Shown here: positions 6,196 through 8,613 of the stretch, in pieces
How the letters are laid out: the number at the start of each line of letters is the position of its first letter
Numbering within the stretch: position 1 is the stretch's first letter
From: Alcanivorax sp. UBA4485
Lineage (GTDB): Bacteria; Pseudomonadota; Gammaproteobacteria; Pseudomonadales; Alcanivoracaceae
Length of the DNA stretch: 8,613 bases
Assembly: GCA_002389055.1 (NCBI GenBank)
Contig: DGNT01000108.1
Location: 1 to 8,613, forward strand
Direction: 5' to 3'
Program-made: the position numbers and the translations under genes
Notes under the pieces: model-generated
What the model was told of the DNA's origin: nothing
Databases searched by the model: none
The model's input: the letters and a program-made list of their open reading frames with translations, nothing else

Positions 6196-7049
6196 GCGAT
6201 CGTGGCGTTGCGGTCGGGTTCTCCGCGTTTCTGCACCTGCTGGTGCTGGGGCTGATGGTGTTTACCTGGTCCTCGGAGCCGGAGCTGCGGCGGCCGCCGG
6301 AGATTCCGCCCCATGTGATGGCCACGGTGATGGAAGAGACGCGCCGCGCGCCGGAGGCCAATACCGCACCGGCCCGCGAGGAGAAGGATCAGAAGCAGGC
6401 CCAGGAGAAGGCGCCGAAGCCGGAACCCAAACCGGAGCCGAAGCCCGAACCGAAACCTGAGCCCAAGCCCGAACCAAAACCCGAGCCCAAGCCTGAGCCG
6501 AAACCCGAACCCAAGCCGAAGCCCGAGCCGAAGCCCGAGCCGAAGCCCGAGCCGAAGCCGGAGCCGAAACCTGAACCGAAGCCCGAGCCCAAGCCGGAAC
6601 CGAAGCCCGAGCCGGAACCGAAAAAGGAGCCGGCGCCGGAATTCGAGCAGCAGAGCCTGGAAGAACTGATGGCCGAGGAAGAGCTGGAGATGGCGCGCAA
6701 GGAGCGCGAGAAAGTCGCCGAGACACCCGGCAGCGGCGCGCCTGACAGCGATGTTCAGGAAGAGACGGCCAGTTACGCGGACGCCATCCGCAGTGCTATC
6801 CAGCAGCGGTGGCGCATTCCCGGCAATTACCGCAACCGGGACGACCTCAGCGTGCGTGTGCGTCTGCGGGTGATTCCGGGTGGTGAAGTGGTCAGTGTCG
6901 AGGTGGACAAGTCCAGTGGCTATCCGAACTTCGACGAGTCGCTGGTCAAGGCGGTGGAGCTCGCCAGCCCGCTGCCGGTGCCGGACGGCAAGTTGTTCGA
7001 GCAGTTTCGAACCTTTCAAATCGTATTCAGACCCACGGATGTAAAATGA
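6192..7049 (+). CDS. tolA: TolA with a TonB-like Lys-Pro-Glu-Pro linker
   Basis: A 285-residue inner-membrane-anchored periplasmic protein linking the TolQR motor to TolB/Pal. It is short for TolA (E. coli 421, Pseudomonas about 350). Domain I is one membrane helix (about residues 6-26) with the Ser11-xxx-His15 pattern that TolA and TonB use to engage their motors. A short Pro-rich and charged stretch leads to residues 76-141, a strict (KPEP)8-KP-(KPEP)8 array. A ~27-residue Glu-rich segment (151-177, FEQQSLEELMAEEELEMARK...) looks helical and may be all that remains of the usual long helical domain II. Domain III runs from about Tyr195 (YADAIRSAIQQRWRIP) to the end, with SVRVRLRVIPGGEV and VDKSSGYPNFDESLVKAV. 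It resembles the Pseudomonas TolA/TonB-type C-terminal fold and lacks the disulfide cysteines of E. coli TolA. Position between tolR and tolB identifies it as TolA rather than TonB. Both ends overlap neighbours as ATGA. Confidence 0.93.
   Translation: MSDRGVAVGFSAFLHLLVLGLMVFTWSSEPELRRPPEIPPHVMATVMEETRRAPEANTAPAREEKDQKQAQEKAPKPEPKPEPKPEPKPEPKPEPKPEPKPEPKPEPKPKPEPKPEPKPEPKPEPKPEPKPEPKPEPKPEPEPKKEPAPEFEQQSLEELMAEEELEMARKEREKVAETPGSGAPDSDVQEETASYADAIRSAIQQRWRIPGNYRNRDDLSVRVRLRVIPGGEVVSVEVDKSSGYPNFDESLVKAVELASPLPVPDGKLFEQFRTFQIVFRPTDVK
6417..6614 (+). repeat. 12-bp in-frame tandem repeat encoding 16 KPEP units
   Basis: Sixteen 12-bp units (AAR CCN GAR CCN) encode Lys-Pro-Glu-Pro. Eight units (6417-6512) and another eight (6519-6614) are separated by one 6-bp Lys-Pro (6513-6518). 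The eight units of the first half all differ at synonymous positions. In the second half the units at 6519, 6531, 6543 and 6603 are identical. The protein pattern is thus far more uniform than the DNA, with a possible recent duplication in the second half. Confidence 0.97.
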
Positions 7050-8335
7050 TGCGAGTTTTAGCCTTTCCCTTCATCGTCGCGATGCTCTCGCTGCTGGCGG
7101 TCAACGCCCGCGCCGAGCTGCTGATTCAGATCACCGAAGGCCGCACGGACGCGGTGCCGATCGCGGTGGTGCCGTTCGCCGGCGCCGGCGACGTGCCGGA
7201 GAACGTGTCCGACATCGTGCGTGCCGACCTGCACCGCAGTGGCCAGTTCAAAACCCTGTCGCCCAAGGACATGCTGAGCCGACCGACCAGCAAGGAGGGC
7301 CTGTCCTACCGGGATTTCCGGGTGCTCAATCAGGAATACGTGGTGATCGGCACCATCAAGCCCACCGGCACCGGCGCCTACGAAGTGGGCTATGCGTTGC
7401 ACGACGTGGCCCGCGGCAAGGAACTGCTGTCCGAGACCTACCGTCCGCCGGAGTCGCAGTTGCGTGACGTGGCGCACGCCATTTCCGACCGCATCTATGA
7501 GCAGCTCACCGGCATCCCCGGGGCGTTTTCCACCAAGATTCTCTACGTCACCCACAACCGGGGCGCCGAGCGGCCCTACCAGCTGCAGTACGCGGACGCC
7601 GACGGCGCCCGGGTGAAGACCATCCTGCGCAGCCGCGAGCCGATCATGAGCCCGTCCTGGTCGCCGGATGGCACTAAGATTGCTTATGTTTCCTTCGAGC
7701 AGAACGGCCTGCCCAAGATCTATGTGCACAACCTCGGCAGCGCCGAACGGCGGGTGGTGGCCCAGTTCAAGGGCATCAACGGCGCGCCGGCCTGGTCGCC
7801 GGACGGCCAGAAACTGGCGCTGACCCTGTCCAAGGGCGGCAACCCGGACATCTACAGCCTGAACCTCAACACCGGGGATATCGAGCAGCTGACCGATCAT
7901 TACGGCATCGACACCGAGCCCCGCTGGATGCCCGATGGCGAGCATCTGGTGTTCACCTCCAGCCGCTCCGGCGGGCCGCAGATCTACCAGCTCAACGTGG
8001 ACGACAAATCGGTGCGCCGGGTGTCGTTCGAAGGGGCTTACAACGCCCGGCCGGAAGTCACCCCGGACGGTCGCTATCTCGTTTATGTACACCGGCGTAA
8101 CGGTAGCTTCAACGTCGGTGTGCAGGACCTCCAACGCGGGACGTTCGATATTGTGACACAGACCAATATGGACGAATCGCCCAGTGTTGCGCCCAATGGA
8201 AGTATGATAATTTACGGGACGCAACACAGGGGTACAGGGGTCCTGCAAGCCGTCTCCATCGACGGGAGAGTGAAAGTAGAGCTCCCATCGAAGGAAGGGG
8301 AAGTCAGGGAACCGGCCTGGTCGCCGTTCCTCTGA
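7046..8335 (+). CDS. tolB: Periplasmic beta-propeller protein TolB
   Basis: A 429-residue secreted protein (E. coli 430) that cycles between Pal and TolA in the periplasm. The N-terminus is a Sec signal peptide (residues 1-23, hydrophobic core AFPFIVAMLSLLAV) with a likely cut after ARA, leaving mature ELLIQITEG. This N-terminal strand corresponds to the TolA-contacting TolB box. The N-terminal domain contains AVVPFAG and EYVVIGTI. The six-bladed propeller shows WSPDG at about residues 205 and 250, WMPDG at 294, TPDG at 339, APNG at 382 and a closing WSPFL. The ATG at 7046 overlaps the tolA stop as ATGA; the next codon is also ATG (7049), so the start could shift by one residue. The last ~110 coding bases use codons unlike the rest of the gene (AGG, AGA, ATA, ACA, GTA, CCA). 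Confidence 0.97.
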   Translation: MMRVLAFPFIVAMLSLLAVNARAELLIQITEGRTDAVPIAVVPFAGAGDVPENVSDIVRADLHRSGQFKTLSPKDMLSRPTSKEGLSYRDFRVLNQEYVVIGTIKPTGTGAYEVGYALHDVARGKELLSETYRPPESQLRDVAHAISDRIYEQLTGIPGAFSTKILYVTHNRGAERPYQLQYADADGARVKTILRSREPIMSPSWSPDGTKIAYVSFEQNGLPKIYVHNLGSAERRVVAQFKGINGAPAWSPDGQKLALTLSKGGNPDIYSLNLNTGDIEQLTDHYGIDTEPRWMPDGEHLVFTSSRSGGPQIYQLNVDDKSVRRVSFEGAYNARPEVTPDGRYLVYVHRRNGSFNVGVQDLQRGTFDIVTQTNMDESPSVAPNGSMIIYGTQHRGTGVLQAVSIDGRVKVELPSKEGEVREPAWSPFL

Positions 8336-8368
8336 ACGGATCTCAGAGTTCCAATACAGGACATCAAT

Positions 8369-8381
8369 AGGAGTTTTTAGT
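8369..8381 (+). promoter_or_regulatory. Ribosome binding site of pal
   Basis: AGGAG at 8369-8373 lies 8 nt before the ATG at 8382, one of the best binding sites in the window. The 46-nt tolB-pal gap holds no convincing terminator or complete promoter. Strong independent initiation fits an abundant outer-membrane lipoprotein. Confidence 0.8.
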
Positions 8382-8613
8382 ATGCGTTCATTCATTAACC
8401 CGCTTTTCGCCGTGCTTCTGGCCGGCTTGCTGGCCGCGTGTTCCAGTACTCCCACCGAGGAGGACACCTCCGCGACCGATACCATGCCGACCGACAGCCA
8501 GAGCAGCCCGGCCGAGCCCGTACAGCGTCCCGCGCCGGCCAAGCCGGACACCAGCAACATCCCGGTGACCGCGGACAACTTCCATAACCATCCGTCCAAC
8601 TACGACGGCACCA
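8382..8613 (+). CDS. pal: Peptidoglycan-associated lipoprotein Pal, 3'-truncated
   Basis: The first 77 residues of a lipoprotein, running off the window end. A lipoprotein signal peptide (MRSFINPLFAVLLAGLLAAC) ends in a lipobox, Leu17-Ala18-Ala19-Cys20. Cys20 would be lipidated. Ser, not Asp, follows it, which predicts delivery to the outer membrane by the Lol pathway. Residues 21-60 are a flexible tether rich in Ser, Thr, Pro, Asp and Glu. The OmpA-like peptidoglycan-binding domain that defines Pal has not begun by the window edge, so the identity rests on the lipobox and the near-invariant position after tolB. The stretch NFHNHPSNYDGT at the edge is not one I recognise from Pal proteins. 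Confidence 0.85.
   Translation, partial: MRSFINPLFAVLLAGLLAACSSTPTEEDTSATDTMPTDSQSSPAEPVQRPAPAKPDTSNIPVTADNFHNHPSNYDGT

Noticed and set aside
6417..6614. Functional link between YebC's proline-stall role and the proline-rich TolA in this window
   Set aside because: The KPEP array has no consecutive prolines, the usual cause of such stalls; gene order here is also conserved where TolA is not proline-rich.
6417..6614. CRISPR-like array from the regular repeat
   Set aside because: Units are 12 bp, contiguous and in frame with no spacers.
6389..6700. Minus-strand frame encoding a Gly-Phe/Leu-Gly-Ser repeat
   Set aside because: It is the reverse reading of the KPEP repeat. The repeat is explained by the plus-strand TolA, whose flanking domains I and III are recognisable.
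8336..8381. Terminator between tolB and pal
   Set aside because: The TTTTT at 8374-8378 is not preceded by a stable inverted repeat; it is simply the spacer between the ribosome binding site and the pal ATG.
7058..8599. 513-codon open frame on the minus strand opposite tolB-pal
   Set aside because: Antisense to tolB and across the pal start, with no family motifs; a by-product of strong codon bias.

Overview
The window is a compact, all-plus-strand block from a GC-rich gammaproteobacterium. The gene order is aspS (5' end missing), yebC, ruvC, ruvA, ruvB, ybgC, tolQ, tolR, tolA, tolB, pal (3' end missing). This is the order I know from Pseudomonas (the aspS to oprL region). The AspRS, YbgC, TolR and TolA C-terminal sequences also look Pseudomonas-like rather than enterobacterial. 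G/C-rich third positions and a GTAG-type REP element fit Pseudomonas or relatives such as Alcanivorax or Marinobacter. I cannot name a genus with confidence.

Layout. Positions 1-1616 hold the last ~537 residues of aspartyl-tRNA synthetase. A 27-nt gap carrying a good ribosome binding site leads to yebC (1644-2375), a translation-factor/regulator family gene. The only sizeable regulatory gap is 2376-2467. It packs a LexA-type operator candidate, a strong Rho-independent terminator, a REP palindrome and the ruvC start into 92 nt. The Holliday-junction genes ruvC, ruvA and ruvB follow with a 4-nt overlap and a 6-nt gap. ruvB overlaps ybgC by 8 nt, and ybgC abuts tolQ, so the recombination genes run straight into the Tol-Pal envelope operon. 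tolQ/tolR/tolA/tolB are joined by overlaps or very short junctions. A 46-nt gap with a good ribosome binding site precedes pal.

Function. RuvA and RuvB migrate Holliday junctions and RuvC cuts them. TolQ-TolR form the proton-driven inner-membrane motor. TolA carries the force across the periplasm to TolB and the outer-membrane lipoprotein Pal, which supports envelope constriction at division and outer-membrane integrity. YbgC is the thioesterase routinely encoded with them.

This is mostly a conserved housekeeping locus and I see no new defence or mobile system. The points most worth checking are the nested LexA-box/terminator/REP leader of ruvC; a TolA whose helical stalk is largely replaced by a TonB-like (KPEP)8-KP-(KPEP)8 rod; a rare-codon, A/T-richer patch at the end of tolB that might hold a pal promoter; and a Ser at a position linked to tRNA discrimination in AspRS.
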